64,000 bases of DNA from Nicotiana tabacum (taxonomy: Eukaryota > Streptophyta > Magnoliopsida > Solanales > Solanaceae), in contig NC_134087.1 in the NCBI RefSeq assembly GCF_000715075.1, forward strand, positions 108,725,161 through 108,789,160. The letters run 5' to 3'. Positions 33,001-43,848 of the stretch are shown piece by piece. The notes beneath the pieces are model-generated. The model was not told the origin of the DNA. It was given only the letters and a program-made list of their open reading frames with translations, and did no database searches. The position numbers were made by a program, and so were the translations under genes. Numbering within the stretch: position 1 is the stretch's first letter; each line of letters starts with the position of its first letter.

Positions 33001-34167
33001 ACTCAAGTACTCACTCAATACCTCTCGGCTACGGAGTGATTATGCCCAATTTAGCTGTCTCAAGTCCAAATGTGTAGCTATAAGTGCAATTTGAATACGA
33101 GTCCAAGTTAGATTATTCATACCTCTAGTTCAAATCCGTTAATTAAACTAATCAATAATGCAACTAGTTCAATTTCTTGTTAGCCAAGTTTTTTGCTAAA
33201 CTAAATTCTTCTTTTTCAAGTAAGAACAAAGTAAAAACGACATGAATTAATATTTGCAACTATCAATTCTAACTTTAAAGCATAAACACGGCTAAATAAT
33301 ACTAACTCAATCAATAGCAAGCATAATATTAATACCCATATTATTAAGACATTAGAACTGGATCACAATCCTAGATAAAAATCCAGCTACTCATGTTAAA
33401 AGTCATGAAAAGATGATAATAAGAAGAAATTAAAGACATAAAACTAAAATTAAATGAAAGAGTAGATGATCCTCTCTAATTGTAGCTCAAACTTACTCCA
33501 AATAGCTAAAAATACTGAACTCCTAGATGCTACAATGAAAAGATGTCCTAAAAAGTCATAAAGTCCTATTTATAGGGCTCTTGAAATCTCTGACAAAAAT
33601 GCTCTTAGGAGGGTTCTGCGGTCGCACATCAACTTTTTGCTGGATTGATATTGCCTATGCTTTCAGTAAGAAGAGTTCAGCGGTCACACTTCAGCTTCAA
33701 CGGTCGCACATTAGCTTTTGCGGCTTCACTTTAATTCTTGTGGACCATATTTGAGGAGGCTTTAGGCATGTTCAACTTCTCATTCTATAATATTTCAATC
33801 TTGTTAGTGCTAACCTATTTTGCGAACCATGTATGATCGCACAATTTAGTCTGCGGACTGCACTTCAGCCAAACGTTCCTGAAGCTTTAGTTTTTCTTCT
33901 GCGGAAGCAATCCTTGTTTTGCGAACCGCACTTGCTTTTGCGGATGCATGTGGAAATCTATAAACCACACTATTCTCAGCACTTCTCCTCTTTGCTAAAC
34001 TTGGCTAGGGCATCTCCTTTTTACGTCATTTTTCTTCATTGAACTTACATTCTCCAGCACACCTACAAATCAACTATTTTATTAGATTCAGAGACAAAAA
34101 TTAGTTCTTTCAGACTAAAAACTATAGCAAGAAAGTATTAATAAGTGGTTAAAATCGACACTTATCA
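33000..34167 (-). repeat. Athila-like LTR fragment (minus), lower edge uncertain
   Basis: On the minus strand a purine tract TTAAGTTTAGGAGAGT (rc of 34168-34183) precedes TGATAAGTGTCGATTTT, a typical start of Athila-lineage LTRs (from memory). A TATA box CCTATAAATAGG-like line lies at rc 33565-33576. The LTR carries repeated GCGGTCGCAC / GCGAACCGCAC-type lines between 33600 and 33950. The other end and a partner LTR are not visible, so the lower boundary is a guess. Confidence 0.5.
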
Positions 34168-34570
34168 ACTCTCCTAAACTTAAGTCCATGCTTGTCCTCA
34201 AGCAGCTAGATTAGCCCCTTCTTCCCTCATTCTATGGTCATTTCAAGGAGTCACCCACAAGTCATTTATACTCGGTTGGGATCAACAATTACCCACAATA
34301 CTCATGCATTCTAAATAAGGTGTCAAATTTTTCAAAAAGGTGCAACTTGCTCATCTCATGTAATTCTAGTGTGACATTTGAACCTCAAGAGTTAACTTCA
34401 TTCATCAAGAATTTTTGTTCTTTCATACAAATCATGGTGTACTGTAAACTATTCCTCTTCTACTTTCCATTTGTATTGCTCACTTCAAATTTTCAACACT
34501 CAATTTCTAGTGCATCAAAGGTTTTCACTCTTCTCTCATGAAGAATTGTCACAAGTTAAGCTTAAAGTAA
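34168..34570. other. short internal remnant between the Athila-like LTR and the Chromo-2 LTR
   Basis: It begins (rc) with GACAAGCATGGACTTAAG before the purine tract, as expected just upstream of an Athila 3' LTR. The rest shows no readable pol. It joins the Chromo-2 LTR at about 34571 (ATTCCATGTTTCATC). Confidence 0.4.
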
Positions 34571-35117
34571 TTCCATGTTTCATCTATATTTTTTACGTAC
34601 TGATTTTCATGCCTTACATACTCAATACATATTTCGTACTGAAGCCCTATTTCATGAGGCCTGCATTTTATGCCCGCAGGTGCAGGTAGGTAAACTGATA
34701 GTCCCCCTTATTAGGATCCTTGATTAGCGAGAGTTGGCATGCTCCGCTTGATTCAGAGCTGCTTTTGATTTTGGTATGATACGCTTGTATACATATATGA
34801 GTATGACATGGCTTAGTCCCGTCTTTGTACAGTTGTATTTCTATTAAAGGTCTGTAGACAATTGTGTACAATTGGATAGTATGTGGCCTTACCGGCTTTC
34901 AGTTTTGGGTATATAGTTGTCTATCGCGGCCTTGTCGGCTCGCCCACTGTAACCCGCACGTATACGTATATATGTCTTTTGGACAAGTTTCCTTCATGTA
35001 TGTTATTATCGTAATTCAGCAGATGTTAATCAGGTTTATAGCTTAGACGCATGATTAGGGGTGTTCGACACGTAGGACTTGGGCACCCGTCGTGGCCCTT
35101 CGGTTTGGGTCATGACA
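34571..35117 (+). repeat. Chromo-2 3' LTR, third and last segment
   Basis: ATTCCATGTTTCATCTAT through GGTCATGACA is colinear with 5545-6069. The TGACA end is intact and is followed by the CTAAC target copy. Confidence 0.85.
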
Positions 35118-35603
35118 CTAACAATTTGGACATTTTGCCATAAATTCCGCTGCATTCCTCTTCATGTCATTCCACTAATGGACTTCCTTGAGATCATGAT
35201 ACATCTTTGTAGAACCTGTGTGCACGGAATACCTAGAAGTGTGAGCTTTAACCTATGATTTTTCCCCGAAAGTCGTCTATATTCGAAACACATAATCGCC
35301 CTTGGTACCATTGTGTACCATCAGCCATGCTAAGAGAAAAAGCTGTGGTCTTATGTTTGTGAATCCCTCCTTCAACTGTACCAATAATGGATCATCGTAT
35401 TGCTTCTCTTTGACCTCCACCACAAGGAATGATTCCGCCCTATTTTGCACAGTCACCCCGCCTTCACTAGAGTCCGCAAGACAAACTCCCAAGCTAGCCA
35501 ACCAATGAACCTCCCTGGCCAACGGCCTTTGACATGCCTCCAAGTGAGCCAAACTACCCATGGATATCCGGCTAAGAGCATCCGCCGCAACATCGTGTTG
35601 ATA
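35118..35603 (-). pseudogene. Chromo-1 pol remnant: end of RNase H and start of integrase
   Basis: The minus strand reads VAADALSRISMGSLAHLE, LAREVHWLASLGVCL and VVEVKEKQYDDPLL (35615-35277). Nearer 35118, in other frames, it reads MKRNAAEF and KCPNC. This is the RNase H-integrase linker and zinc region that precedes the integrase core at 4231-3672, so the two parts flank Chromo-2. Its upstream continuation is lost at the junction with Chromo-4 near 35603. Confidence 0.8.
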
Positions 35604-37003
35604 TGATGTTAGCATTTGTGAATTGTTGTGTGGTTTTGTGGCATTTCACCATTATTATTATGCAGAGAATAAGGGTAGCATTTCACTGTTGTTGTTATGC
35701 GGGGCGTAAGGGTGGCATCTCACTGTTGTTGAATGTACGGTGTGATAAGGGTGGATATTGTGTTATTGTCCAGGCGGAGTGGTAAGGGTGGTTGATATAC
35801 AGAGTGATATGGGTGGCTATCGGAGAGATAAGAGTGGCTAATGATATTGTTAGACGGAGTGATACAGGTGGCCATCAGAGAGATAAGAGTGGCAATGTCA
35901 GGGATAATGTGTGATGGTTTGGGGACATTGAGTTGGTGATTTTTGTGTGATGGTTTTCTTTTCCTTGTGGTTGTCGTACACCTTACGTGGCTTGCTTTGT
36001 TGTTTCGATGAACTACATGATGTCTTTGATATTACTTGTTGACTTGGGCTACTATAGTACAATCGCACAAGCATACACCATAGAATGCCACTTATACTAG
36101 CTTAGGAGTATAATACTTGACATTTATTGATCATGCCCTTGTGTTCTTGTATTATTTGTTTCCATGTTGATTGTGAGTTTGTGACCACGTCGGGCGGATG
36201 GTGAATGTGACCTGTGATCATGCCGGGCGGATTGAGATATTGGCACGTGAGTTGTCCATGCGGTTGTAATTCGAAATGTGGGCATGATGTGCTGTGAGTA
36301 CATAGTAGTGGGTTGAGACCCGTGACTTGTGACTATGAGATGAGGTACCACATGGTGATTTCGTTATGAACCTTGTGTTAGCACGGCTTGATTAATTGAT
36401 TGTTCTTTGTATTCCTTATTTGGTTCCAATGATATTTCACATTATTCCTTGTTCTTTACTATTTATATCACATGTTGATTCTGTTTCCATTTACTGATTT
36501 CTACTTTCTGTTTTTAGCTTTATACTTCTATACTTTGTCTAGTGAGTGAACTTGTACCTCGTCACTACTCCACTGAGGTTAGTTTTGATACTTACTGGGT
36601 ACCGATTGTAGTGTACGCATACTGCACTTCTCCATATTTTTGTGCAGATCCAGGTACTTCGGAGTCTGTGAATTGTTAGATAGTAGATAAGAAATTGCTG
36701 TGGAGACTTCAAGGTACACCTTCCATCGCATTCCCAGGCCTCGGAGTCACCTTCAGAAGTTATTTTTGTATAGTTTATTTCCATTCTAGAATAGTTGTAC
36801 TTATAGATTTTCTAGTAAACTTAGTAGAGCTTATGACTTGTACTATCGGTTTTGGGATTGTTGACTTTGTATAGAAATTTTTGTTTCATATTTAATAGTT
36901 GTTGGTTGAATTTTGCCATTAATTCAGTAAGTGTTAGGCTTACCTAGTCTTGAAGACTAGTTGACATTACGACATCCTGCTGAGGTAAATTGGAGTTGTG
37001 ATA
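35604..37003 (+). repeat. Chromo-4 5' LTR, 5'-truncated
   Basis: It ends TTGTGATA directly before a methionine-tRNA-type primer site. It contains a degenerate array around ATAAGGGTGGC (about 35660-35905) and the line TACTTACTGGGTACC near 36588, which parallels the equivalent place in other Tekay LTRs. The LTR start is missing; the left edge abuts Chromo-1 pol. Confidence 0.65.
35640..35905. repeat. degenerate minisatellite in Chromo-4 LTR
   Basis: Repeated (A/G)TAAG(G/A)GTGGC lines, about eight copies at irregular 20-45 bp steps, alternate with TCACTGTTGTTG and GGAGTGATA lines. Confidence 0.65.
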
Positions 37004-37006
37004 AGT

Positions 37007-37018
37007 TGGTATCAGAGC
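37007..37018 (+). other. Chromo-4 primer-binding site
   Basis: TGGTATCAGAGC, 3 nt after the LTR end. It is followed by TCTAGGTTCATAGG, matching the leader of Chromo-5 (TCTAGATTACATGG). Confidence 0.85.
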
Positions 37019-37202
37019 TCTAGGTTCATAGGTGCTACGAGTCATAAGTGAGTTTAGTAGTCTTGCAGATCGGTACAAAGATGTCTGTGCTTATTTGTGA
37101 GAGGCTATATACCTATTAGGAAAAATCTCCACTTCTTTTATTCATGTCATGCAGATTTGTTGATTTCGAAGTTTGAGCCTTTGCATCTCTATTCTCTCAT
37201 AG

Positions 37203-38478
37203 ATGGTGAGAACTTGTGCTACCCGATCAACTGAGTAGACACCCGCTCCCCCTGCTGGAGCTGTGAGAGGCCAGGGCCGAGGTAGAGACCGAGAAGGGCA
37301 AGCACTACTGCTAAAGAACCTATCAAAGCAGTCGTTGAGGAGCCGCTAGTAGCTCCAATTGAGGTACGGGCACCGAAGATGCCTGTTGTTATCCCTAGAC
37401 TTCAGGAGACTTTAATGCAGTTCCTGAGCATGCTTGGTACATTGGCTCAGGTGGGATTGATCTCCATTGCACAAGCTACTTCGCAGATTGGGGGAGGTGC
37501 TCAGACTCCCACTGCCGTACTCTAGAGTAGCGGGCTCATATTGGTCAGGTTCCAAGTGTAGTGTTGATACAACCTATTATTCTGGTTCAGCCTGAGGTAA
37601 GGCAAGGGGAATCAAAGGAAAAGCAGAAGAGGCTTGAGAGCTTCAAGAGGTATAGTCCACCTACTTTCAGTTGCACAGCTACCGATGATGCAAAGGGATT
37701 TCTAGAGAAGTGTCTCCGTATTCTCTGCACCATGGGTATTGTGGAGGTGAGCAGAGTTGCTTTTACTACATTTCAGATGTCGGGAGCAGTGTATTAGTGG
37801 TGGTAGGTTTATGATGAGGGTAGACCAGCTGATGTAGCACCACCTACTTGGGCTCAGTTTTAAGAGATGTTTTTGAGAGAGTTTGTTCCCCGGACCCTCC
37901 GGGATGCGTGGCGTGCAGAGTTTGAGCAGCTGCATTAGGGCACCATGATAGTGTCATACTATGCCATCAGGTTAGTGAGTTACCCCATCATGCACCTACT
38001 TTGGTTCCTACAGTCAGAGTGAGAGTCCGCAAATTCATTGAGGGGCTCATTTATGATGTTAGATTCTGCATGGCTCGGAAGTTACATACTGATACTCTAT
38101 TTCAGCAGGTGGTGGATAATGCCAGGATGTTAGAGCGTATTTGGGGTTAGGAAAGGGAGGCTAAAGAGACCAAGAGGTATCGATGTTCTTAAGGGTTTGG
38201 TGGATTTTACTCTTCAGCTATGACCCATCATGGCGGAGGCTCGACAGTCGGCTAGTCCGATGTACACTTCAGACTACTCGTGGTGCTCTAGTTAGCCAGG
38301 GTACTCATGTGGGGTAATCATCTTTTAGTGCACCACCGACACGGGATTCCTATAGCCGTTATTCTAGTTACCCAACACAGACTCAATACGAGCAGCCACG
38401 CCCGCAAAGGGGGTGTTATGAGTATGGTGATACTAGGAACATCATGAGAGATTGTCCTAGACTCGATAGAGTTTGATT
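37203..38478 (+). pseudogene. Chromo-4 gag (decayed, truncated)
   Basis: The ATG at 37203 gives MVRTCATRSTE and then a stop. Further on are PAPPAGAVRGQGRGR, a 78-codon open piece (37561-37797) with RYSPPTFSCTATDDAKGFLEKC and MSGAVYWW across a stop, FVPRTLRDAWRAEFEQL near 37885, and a single knuckle CYEYGDTRNIMRDCPRL near 38420. This is the Tekay-type gag order. Stops (several of them TAG in place of Trp or Gln) and shifts are frequent. Protease and pol are absent because the sequence changes to AT-rich DNA after 38478. Confidence 0.75.
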
Positions 38479-39483
38479 TCATCTATGGCAAAAACATAAT
38501 TTAATAAAAAAAATTATGTAGGAAGTCTTGAAATTTAGAATTTTAAAATCGAATATACGATTTTACCTTACATAAATCATTTTCTCATATGAGTTATGTA
38601 ACATAATAATAATAATTTATTGCATGTTACTTTTCCTAATATTCATGATAATAAATTAAATAAATTTTATTTATTAAATCCAAGTTTTTGATATATGCTT
38701 CCAACCAATTTAAGTTTGTTCATCGGTTTAATTATTTTTATAAATTAGTCACTTACTACATAACATTACATATTATTAACAATATTAACGAATGCATTGC
38801 GTATACAAAATTAATAAATTTTTTTTTGTGGTTACTTTGCCAATAACTGGTACACGTTGGTACTTTTAAAATTGATAATTTAATTAAGTTAATAAACTAA
38901 TTTTGCCTAAGTCAATATACATATGATTGAACATTCATTGTTATTCCAAAATACTATACAAACTAATATTTTTCATAGCAAATCTGAAAAAATTACGAGT
39001 TTGATAATTGATACTATAACCATAAAACTTACACAAAATGCCTAACTCAAGAGACTCACTTCATCTAATTAGTCAATCTAGTTAAAATCTTAGTAGCCGC
39101 CTTATATAGGTAAAAATGTGTATACTCAGAAATATGACATATATATCTATTTGTTCACGTGTAAATGAAGTTTTTAAAAATATGTATAGAATAAGATATG
39201 ATTGACTAATAGATTTATAAGAACCATTAATAAAATGTGATGGAGCTAAAAATTTAAGGACCATTAGTATTTGCCATGTTTGGATACCTAGGTCAGTTCC
39301 AAGACATGAATAGGTTAAGTGTACAATTACTTTTAGCAATCTAATAAAATGAGAAAAATGGATTGAAACTTTTTAAGTGTTAGTAAACTATTACAAACAA
39401 ATTTTGTAATAAGTAACATGATGAATATATTTATACAACACACATATGTACTCATAAAAAGTTGAATGCACCTGTTTATCTTC
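38479..39483. other. AT-rich non-coding DNA
   Basis: No coding frame of note, no repeat boundary recognised. It resumes across Chromo-5 at 50295-50496 and across Tat-1 at 62055-62371, so these three pieces appear to be the local target DNA into which Chromo-5 and Tat-1 inserted. Confidence 0.5.
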
Positions 39484-40199
39484 TGTGATGACCCAAAAGG
39501 TCATTACTTGTTACTAAAATGAATTCTGTGTTTCGAGGCCTTAATTTTTTTTCTATCTCACCTTGAATTGCATGCGCAGTCCGGGCGTGTAGCCGGAAAG
39601 CCATTATGTGGAAATCTGTGAAAAATGATGAATTTTGCCTTTAAAATGAGTTTAAGTTGACTTCAGTCAACGTTTTGGGTAAACGGACCTAGACCCGTAA
39701 TTTGACAATCCCGGAGGGTCCGTAGGAAAATATGGGACTTGGGCGTATGTCCGAATCGAATTCCGAGGTCCCAAGCCCGAGAAATGAATTTTTAAAGAAA
39801 ATTATTTTCTAAAATTATTTATGAGTTTTGAAAATGAAACGTGTTCAAAACTTGATGGTATTAGGCCCGTATTTTTGTTTCGGAGCCCGGTACCGGTCTT
39901 ATATGTGATTTAAGATGAGTCTGTAAAATTTGGTAAGAAATGAAAGTCGTTTGAGGTGATTCGGACCCGTAGTTGTGAAAATTGATACTTTGGAAGTTTT
40001 GAGATTTTTCTTGGATTTCTATGCTAAATTCATTGTTTAAGAGGTTATTTTGGCGATTTGATCGCATGAATAAGTTCATATGATATTTTTGAGTTAGTAT
40101 GCATGTTTGGTTTGAAGCCCCGAGGGCTCGGGTGAGTTTCGGATGGGTTTCGGAAGGTTTTGAACTTAGGAAAAATTGCAGGTTTTTGCTTCACAGAGG

Positions 40200-40530
40200 T
40201 TTTGTTCTTCGCGTTCGCGTGGTTCCACTCGTGAACGCGTAAGGCAATTTCCTCATGTGCCAGTTTACTCTTTGCGAACATGGAGCTGGGGACACGAACG
40301 CGAGTCTATGGGGGGAGTACCCTTCGCGAATGCGTCCAGGCACTCGCGAACGCGTAAGGCTAATGACTTGGGGCAGGGGTTCACATTTGTTCTACGCGAA
40401 CGCGACCATCTGATCGCGAAGGCTCTAGGAGATGAAGCTCCGCGAACGCGAGCCAACAAACGCGAACACGAAGGTCAGCTAGGCCTGACCCATCGTGAAC
40501 GCGGCAGGCCTATCGCGAACGCGATGAAGG
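40200..40530. repeat. cluster of CGCGAACGCG-type motifs in Chromo-5 LTR
   Basis: At least ten variants of TCGCGAACGCG or its complement occur in 330 bp (for example CTTCGCGTTCGCG, ACTCGCGAACGCGT, CTACGCGAACGCG, ATCGCGAACGCGA). The 3' LTR has the same patch at about 48128-48455, with more TpG/CpA decay. Confidence 0.85.
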
Positions 40531-41264
40531 CCTGCCCAGTGATTTTTAAACAGTAACAGAACACTCGGGATTAAACCAAAATTTTATAACTTCTTGTTTC
40601 CAAACTCCAAATTGGGCGACTTTTGAAAGAGAACTTCACCACAAATCCATAGGTATGTAATCTTAGATTTATTTTCTTCAATTTTCATTAACACCCATTA
40701 GATTTCTAGGGCTAAATCATGTTCTTAAGGGTAGAAAATTAGGGATTTGGGTAGAGCTAGGTTTTTTTGTATAATTGCGATTTAGACCTCGTTTTGGGGT
40801 CGAATTTTGGAACTAATTATATATTCGGGCTCGTGGGTAAATGGGTGATCGGGTTTTGGTCCTAACATCATGTTTTGGCAATGCAGGCCCGGGGTCGATT
40901 TTTGACTTTTTGGGAAGAATGATAAAAAATCTATAATTAAGTATTGGAATTGGATTGTTTAGCGTTTATTGATGTTTTAAGGCGATTATGTTTTGATACA
41001 ACTGATTTGGAGCTAAATTCAAAAGGAAAAGCGGTGTTTGAGGTTTGAGTTGGCCGTGGAATTTTGAGGTAAGTGTTTGGTCTAACCTTATCTTGAGGGA
41101 TTAGGAGTCGGGTCTTATTTTCTACGTGTTAATTGTGGAGTACGACGTATAGGTATGGTGACGAGTATCTATACGTCAGTGTCAAGCATGCCCGTGAGTG
41201 TTGTATTGTAATTGTTATGACTCTGTGGTTATTTATTGCGCTTCAAATGAGAATTTTCATAATT

Positions 41265-41658
41265 GTTCCCTTGCCGGGATGTTATTATCATTATTGTTCC
41301 CTTGCCGGGATGTTATTATCATTATTGTTCCCTTCCGAGATGTTATTATCATTATATTGTTCCTTTGCCGGGATGTTTGTTTGATTATTGTTCCCTTGCC
41401 GGGATGTTTGTTTGATATTATTGTTCCCTTGCCGGGAGCCTTTTTGATTGGTGTTGATAAGAGAAATGGGAGTGGGTTGCACGCCTGTAATGGTAAAATG
41501 TGAAATGGGAGCGGGTTGCATGCCTGCAACAGTAATATGTGAAATGGGAGCGGGTTGCACACCTGCATCGGTAATATGTGAAATGGGAGCGGGTTCACGC
41601 CTGCAACAGTATCATATAAAATGGGATCGGGTTGCACGCCTGTAATGGTATTACATGT
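41265..41658. repeat. two adjacent tandem arrays in Chromo-5 5' LTR
   Basis: First array: six units of about 31 bp headed GTTCCCTTGCCGGGATGTT. Second array: five units of 39 bp headed AAATGGGAGCGGGTTGCA and containing GCCTGCAAC and GTAATATGTG. The 3' LTR carries matching arrays at 49193-49368 and 49391-49568, one unit of the second being shortened. Frames on both strands here are products of the repeat. Confidence 0.9.
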
Positions 41659-42378
41659 GTACTTGTTTTTCTTATTTCCTTATGTCTGCTAGTAATTGAT
41701 TTATAGCATTTCTTATATTTCTCTACTGTTGTTCTATTATTATCTGTTTATCCCCGCAGCATGTTTCCCCTGCCCAATTTTAATTGTAATTATCTGCTTC
41801 TATTTCCACTGTATATGAATTAACTATACCGGTTATTTGGTAGTCTAGTCCTAGCCTCGTCACTACTTCGCGGAGGTTAGGCTAGGCACTTACTAGCACA
41901 TGAGGTCGGTTGTGCTGATATTACACTCTGCACTGTATATTGATACCGGAGCATTTGGACCACTGTGAGGGTGCTGTCTTTAGTCCGCACAGGTGACCCG
42001 AGGTAGTCCTGCTGACGTCCGCGGGCCTTGGCGTCTCCTCCTATCCTTTCTCTTGCTGTTTTAATCTATTGAGAGACAGAATTTGTATTTCATTCAGATC
42101 TTGTTAGTAGTATTCTTAGACAGTCTATGAAGCTGTGACTCCAGTTCTGGGTAGTCTTGTTTAAACAGTTGTATTGGATACACTCAGTAGTTTTATTGTT
42201 TATTATTTTACTTCCGCTTATTGTAAATTCCGTTGTCTACACGTTATTACTTCATAACTATTAAAGGAAATAAATGGGGGTAAAAAAAGGTAATTTGTTC
42301 AAATAATCGGCTTGCCTAGATCACATTAGTAGGCGCCATCATGACTCCCGAGGGTGGAAAATTCGGGTCGTGACAAGT

Positions 42379-42390
42379 TGGTATCAGAGC
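42379..42390 (+). other. Chromo-5 primer-binding site
   Basis: TGGTATCAGAGC, 3 nt after the 5' LTR. Confidence 0.9.
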
Positions 42391-42570
42391 TCTAGATTAC
42401 ATGGGTCTCACAATTCACAGACAAGCTTAGTAGAGTCCGAGAGATCGGTATAAAGACATCTATATTTATCCCCAGAGGCTACAGAGTTAGGAAAAACTTC
42501 ACGTTTATTCCTTCCTATCGTGCGGTTTGGTTTCTCAATACTAATTGAATTTCTACTCTGTTTTTGTAAG

Positions 42571-43848
42571 ATGGCGAGAACACGTGCTTCCTCATCCACT
42601 GACCAACAGCCCGAGCCCCCAGCAATGGCTCCTACGAGGGGCAGAGGGCAAGGTCGAGGCCGTGATAGAGGCTGAAGTAGGGGTAGAGCTCAGCCCAGAG
42701 TAGCAGCACCAGTGGCGGAGCCTCATGTTGACTTTGATGATGAAGTTCCAGCCCGGACAATTCCGATGGGCCCAACTAAGGTCCCAGAAGGGTTTATTGC
42801 TACCTAGTACTCCAGGATGCTCTGGTTTGTCTAGTGGGACTTATGGAGAGTGTCACCCGGATAGGCTTGCTTCCTGTAGCACCAGCCGTGTCTCAAGCTG
42901 GAGGGGGAGCCCAGACTCCTGCTACTCATACTCCGGAGCATATGGCTCCCCAGTTTCAGACTCTAGCAGCTCAGCCAGTTGGAGCAGTTCAGCCAGTTGG
43001 AGCAGTTCAGCCAAGTGTGGTAGCCCAGACCGATGATGGAGCAGCTATGTCTGCCAATGCTTTATGGAGATTGGACAGGTTCACCAAGCTCTTCACTACT
43101 ACTTTCAGCGGTGCTTCTTCTGAGGATCCCCAAGATTATCTAGATAGCTATCATGAGGTTCTCAGGAACATGGGGATAGCAGATACCAATGGGGTCGATT
43201 TTGCTACTTTTTGCTTGTCTGGTTCCACCAAAACTTGGTGGAGGGATTATTGTTTGGCTAGATCAGCCGGATCACTAGCTTTGACTTTGGGAGCAGTTTA
43301 CTCAGCTATTTCTGGAGAAGTTTCTCCCCATCACTCAGAGAGAGATCTATCGGATGCAGTTTGAGCTTCTCGAGCAGGGTTCATTGAGGTACTTATCCAG
43401 CCTATTCAACTTCAGATGGCTAGGGAGACAGGGAGTGAGATTTCTTTTCAGGAGGCGGCCAATGTGGATATAAGAGTGGAGATGGTTCTGTCGCAGGGAG
43501 GTGGTCAGGGGTCTGACAAGAGGCCTCATCATTCAGGCAGATTCAGTGGCGCCTCATCTAGAGACAGGGATTCTTATGGTAGAGGCCATCCTCCTAGGCC
43601 TTTTCAGTCGGTACTTCAAGTTTCTCAGGATGCTTCAGGTGGCCATGGTTCTCGTATGCAGTATTCTAATCAGCAGTCCTATAGTGCACTACCAGCTCCT
43701 ATCAGTGCACCGCCGCTTCAGAGCTTTCAGGGTAGTCAGCCCCAACAGCCGAGGGCTTGTTTTACTTGTGGTGACACGAGGCACATTGCTAGATATTGCC
43801 CTCGAGCACCGAGCAGTTCTCAGCATCAAGGTTCTCGTGCTATGGTTT
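42571..43848 (+). pseudogene. Chromo-5 gag (decayed)
   Basis: It starts MARTRASSSTDQQPEPP at 42571 with an RGRGQGRGRDRG line and a stop near 42674. The 176-codon open piece at 42834-43364 covers the Ala/Pro/Gln linker and capsid start with RLDRFTKLFTTTFSGA and KTWWRDYCLA. The 144-codon piece at 43416-43850 ends in a Gln/Ser-rich linker and one knuckle ACFTCGDTRHIARYCPR (CX2CX4HX4C). The pieces lie in different frames. Confidence 0.85.

Larger units (their letters stand above)
4232..35117 (+). mobile_element. Chromo-2, Tekay-like Ty3/gypsy element with four nested insertions
   Basis: The order is 5' LTR, methionine-tRNA-type primer site, gag, protease, RT, RNase H, integrase, chromodomain, purine tract, 3' LTR, which is the normal chromovirus order. 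The element spans 30.9 kb only because LARD-1, a Tat/Ogre-like solo LTR, GPI-1 and the 29453-34570 block lie inside it. Without them it would be about 8.6 kb. It inserted into Chromo-1 with a 5-bp duplication. Its two LTRs are clearly diverged (by eye roughly ten to fifteen differences in the first 140 bases), and the coding region has many stops, so it is an old copy. Confidence 0.85.
39484..42375 (+). repeat. Chromo-5 5' LTR
   Basis: 2.89 kb, TG...CA ends (TGTGATGACC ... GGTCGTGACA). It contains a CpG-rich patch of CGCGAACGCG-type motifs (40200-40530), two consecutive tandem arrays (41265-41459 and 41463-41658) and an AGCACA...TGTGCT hairpin (41895-41916). Confidence 0.88.

Noticed and set aside
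40176..40556. 126-codon Arg-rich frame in the Chromo-5 LTR
   Set aside because: It results from CGCGAACGCG-type repeats; not kept open in the 3' LTR.
41257..41637. 126-codon minus-strand repeat protein over the Chromo-5 LTR arrays
   Set aside because: It is a translation of the 31- and 39-bp tandem units; the 3' LTR version is shifted and interrupted.
41265..41660. CRISPR-like array of regular repeats
   Set aside because: Units are directly adjacent without unique spacers and lie in a plant LTR.
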